From Bryoerythrophyllum caledonicum (taxonomy: Eukaryota > Streptophyta > Bryopsida > Pottiales > Pottiaceae), in assembly GCA_963971425.1 (NCBI GenBank), contig OZ020517.1, forward strand, positions 27,360,668 through 27,424,667: 64,000 nt of DNA. Reading direction: 5' to 3'. A program made the position numbers and the translations under genes. The notes below the pieces were generated by a model. The model was not told where the DNA came from and ran no database searches. It saw only the letters and a program-made list of their open reading frames with translations. Shown here piece by piece: positions 61,128-64,000 of the stretch (positions within the stretch are counted from its first letter, which is position 1; every line of letters starts with the position of its first letter).

Positions 61128-63992
61128 CTACAGACGTGCTTTTGCAGCAGCCAACTGCACAAGTTCTCGGCGCAAAATCTTCCCTGCTGCAGATTTGGGA
61201 ACCACATCTATAAACGATACCTTCCGCACTTTCTTATAAGGCGCCACCTGCATAGCACCCCGCATGCACGTCCTCAACGATACTATCAAGTACTAACCAG
61301 ATTTAGGGCTTAGGGTTAGGCTTTATGCGCAAGATTAATATGCCCCAAGGTCAGACAGAAAATATCCAAACAAGATGAACTCACCTGTTTGGCAACCCAA
61401 TCCATGATGTCGTCCTCAGAGAGACTTTGCCCTGGTTTTCGCACAATAAATGCCATGGGAATTTGGCCAGCGATCTCATCCGGGTATCTGAATACATTAA
61501 CACATGCTCAGTAATTTAAAATTCAGGATCAAAGACACCATGCCAATCAAGCACACGCAATAGTTCCCAAGTTGTCCTGTAATTAGTTCACACAATTGTT
61601 AATATCGCAATCAACCTGAATTTGCGTCCTATCCGGCACTAAAATTCAGGGTACGTGGAGAAAATCCACAATTAACAACGTTGCAGAGAAAAGTCACTCA
61701 AATTCAGAATCACAAGAAGCAAGAAACGGTGTGCCACTTACGGAATCACTGCACAATCCAGAATAGCTGGGTGCGAGAGTAGCAAAGCTTCCAACTCAGC
61801 AGGAGCCACCTGTATTCAAAAATCGTGAGAAAATGAACAGTGTTGTAACAGGAAGTCGCCATAGTCGCCAATTGCCAAAACGTTTGTGCAGGATGTCTTG
61901 AAAACGTATCAGACAGAGCAGGTAATAAATAGATGATATGAAACAGTGATGCACGTAATATTGGCTGAGGAGTGGAATCACCTGATATGCATTATATTTG
62001 ATGAGCTCTTTCAACCGATCCAAGACAAAAATGTACCCATCCTCATCAATCATGACTAAATCGCCAGTGTGCAACCAACCATTCTCGCAAATTGACTCCG
62101 CTGTTGCCTTGGGATTATTATGGTACTCTGTATATAGAAAGAAGAGGATTAGGACTGTAGTGTCTACAAAATATGGCACCGTAACTGTTCAGACTCGGTT
62201 ACCTTTCATGATGGACGGTCCCCGAATCCAGAACTCCCCTGGCTTGCCCGGAGGCATGGGCTTGTTAGTAGCCGGATCAACGACCATAGCCTCCATGTTC
62301 GGAAGGAGAATTCCCGAAGAGCCAAAATGAGCGGCCATGTCATCCACTTCCGTCGGGGCCGTGCTGCAAGCAGCTGTTGACTCCGTCAATCCATATCCCT
62401 GATATAAAAACGGCCGATAATTGAAAACGTATACTCGTCGAGTAAAATCAAGTAAATTGCGAAGTGAGGCAAAGACACTATGAAATTTGACCTCTCTTCT
62501 CCTTTTTTTAAGTTAGAATCAGCCCTAAAAAGTTCTCAATCAATCTACAATCAACTCAAAGAGAAAAAAACACACAAACACAGTACCTGCTTCAATTTGA
62601 CATTGGGAAACCGCTTGGCGCAGGTATCCATGATCTCCTTCCCCAAGGGCGCCGCCCCGCTCCCAATCTGCACGAGAGAGCTCAAATCGAACTTAAAAAC
62701 CACGTCCTGCTTGGCCAGTCCAATGATAATCGGGGGCACCAAGGGCACATGCGTGATTCGGTACGTCTGAATGGCCGTGAGCATCTTCACGAAGTCGAAC
62801 TGGGGCAGCACCACCACCATGATCCCGCGCCCCAGGGAGGCGACCGTGCAGATCGCGAGGCCGTAGACGTGGAACATCGGGAGGAGGAGGAGAAGGCTGT
62901 GGTCCGTGGAGATCGCCTCGTCCACGCCGTGGTTGAAGATGCAGATGCACGAGATGAAGTTCCGGTGCGTGATCGCCACGCCCTTGCTCAGCCCCGTGGT
63001 GCCGGACGAGTAGAGCAGCGCCGCTGTGTCGTCCTGGGAGAATTTGACCCTGCGAGGGGTGGATAGGGTGAACAGGGGAAGGTAATCGTTCTCAGAGAGA
63101 GAAAACGGAAAGAGAAAAACAATGTGCACAGAAAAAAGTGAGGAGAGCAAAAAAGATGACGAGGAGCAAAAGGTGAAGAGCACAAAGTGAAGAAGGAAAA
63201 AACTGTGAAGAGCAAAACAATGTGAAAAGCAAAGAACTGTGAAGAGCAAAAGATGTGGAGAGCTAAACGGTACGAAGAGCGAAATATCAAGAGCAGAAAA
63301 CTGTGACAAGCAAAAAGATGAGAGCTAAACAATGTGGAGCGCAAACAATTACCTCGGCAAACCCTCAGGATCGGCTCTCAGGAGCTCCGAGTATCGGTAC
63401 GTGACCTTGCTGCCAAAGCTCGGCACGACCTCGTCGTCTCCGAAGATGATGACGGGCAGATCTACTCCGGCGATCTTCTCAATCAGTGCCGCCGTCGTAA
63501 AAATGAACTTGGCACCTGCAAAAACCTCGTCAAAACCCTACCAAAAAAATCCGGAGGAAATCAGTGAGGCAAGAGAGGAATGAGAGCGTTACCTGCGTCC
63601 TTCATCTGCTTGTGAATCTCCACCGCGGTGTTGACCTGATTAACAGTGGTGAGCACGGCGCCGAGCGAGACGACGGCGAGGAAGATGACCGCGAACTCGA
63701 TGCAGTTCGGCGAGAGGAGCATAACGACGTCGTACTGGCGCACGCCGAGCGTCTTGTACAGCCCCGCGGCCACGATGCGCACGCGCCGCTCGAGCTCGGC
63801 GTAGCTGTAGGTCCGGCCCGAGGGCGCGTCCACGAGCGCCGCGCGCTCGCCGTACTGCGGTGCGAACAGGAACGAGAGCAGGTCGAGGTTCCGGGACGGC
63901 GGGAGGTACACCGGCGGCCGCTTGCTGTAGTAAATGCCATCGCTGCTACGGTAGCCGGATCGCGGATCACTGCCCTCCGGAAAATGATCCAT
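61128..63992 (-). CDS. 4-coumarate:CoA ligase-like acyl-CoA synthetase, 552 aa, 8 exons
   Basis: Exons (minus strand): 63992-63593, 63515-63353, 63049-62587, 62398-62203, 62127-61982, 61809-61742, 61487-61385, 61247-61128. All joins are GT-AG and in phase, total 1659 bp. This is an ANL adenylating enzyme that activates a carboxylic acid to acyl-AMP and then acyl-CoA. The P-loop-like box I is [10 protein letters not shown] (about residues 202-211; usual PKG has become SKG). GYGLTES (343-349), the box II position GEFWIRG (396-402), the hinge/GD motif GWLHTGD and the catalytic Lys536 in [11 protein letters not shown] are all present. Box II differs from the GEICIRG of true 4CLs, which suggests a 4CL-like or OPC-8:0 ligase-type clade. 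The C-terminus ARL fits a plant PTS1, so peroxisomal location is likely. The substrate cannot be decided. The promoter lies beyond the window. Confidence 0.9.
62486..62572 (+). repeat. Intronic short repeat M3, copy 3
   Basis: 'tttgacctctcttctcc', 'atcagccctaaaa' and 'caactcaaagagaaaa' lie in the intron between exons 3 and 4 of the ligase gene. The repeat is shared with two introns of the ThDP enzyme gene 11-13 kb away. Confidence 0.5.
63110..63350. repeat. Degenerate short tandem repeat in intron 2 of the ligase gene
   Basis: About twelve variants of 'gtgaagagcaaaacaatgtg' with roughly 20-bp periodicity fill most of the 303-bp intron. On the coding strand it is T/C-rich, which may serve as the polypyrimidine tract. 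Open frames across it (long Phe/Leu/Ser stretches) are not coding. Confidence 0.7.
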
Positions 63993-64000
63993 CGCTGCTA

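Noticed and set aside
62693..63066. Frames antisense or frame-shifted to the ligase exon 3
   Set aside because: GC-rich shadows of the conserved AMP-binding exon.

Overview
The window looks like nuclear DNA of a land plant, most likely a seed-free lineage (bryophyte, lycophyte or fern grade). The evidence is dense GT-AG introns, CCCTAAA-type telomere-like tracts, plant gene families (4CL-like ligase, trihelix and LRR domains), plant-type MITEs, a Helitron remnant and long AT-rich repeat-filled spacers. The lineage is an inference; no marker gene fixes it. Exon maps below were built by hand from splice signals and reading-frame phase.

Left part (1-16 kb): mostly repeats. A long AT-rich dispersed family (called R1 here) occurs in both orientations. 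There is a 143-aa orphan ORF at 5.8 kb, a decayed DUF7869-type transposase-like gene on the minus strand (8.4-11.7 kb), telomere-like and 22-bp tandem tracts (13.1-14.7 kb), and a 24-bp minisatellite (15.1-15.9 kb) that appears to have grown from a piece of R1.

Middle part (16.8-25 kb): a large multi-exon plus-strand gene starts at 16795. It encodes a ParB-like motif, an acidic region with a 48-residue tandem repeat and a NIF/FCP1-type HAD domain with a DxN active site. It is broken by a foldback MITE, apparent single-base frameshifts and two in-frame stops. A second HAD-like exon follows. A 20-bp palindrome, GATCGAAGGATCCTTCGATC, is scattered in at least 20 variant copies from 7.7 to 25.1 kb; it sits in introns of this gene and of the transposase-like pseudogene, with a dense array in intron 1.

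From 25.8 to 36.2 kb a different short palindrome (TTCCGACATCGGAA) takes over, with about twelve copies, among MITEs, a 3' LINE-like insertion with a 13-bp target duplication and poly(A), and more R1 copies. A plus-strand gene at 36.5-41.2 kb then encodes an intact-looking Ulp1/SENP SUMO-protease domain joined within one exon to a trihelix domain and, through phase-compatible exons, to leucine-rich repeats.

Right part (43.5-64 kb): a Tourist-like MITE and a Helitron helicase remnant precede a gene-rich segment. This holds a 17-exon acetolactate-synthase-like ThDP enzyme (578 aa, with a 324-bp CT repeat in one intron), a small proline-rich single-pass membrane protein, a tandem pair of minus-strand paralogues with a possible organelle leader and one C-terminal membrane helix, and an 8-exon minus-strand 4-coumarate:CoA ligase-like gene (552 aa) ending in the peroxisomal-type tripeptide ARL. 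These look like ordinary host genes; the 7-41 kb region is where the unusual structure lies.
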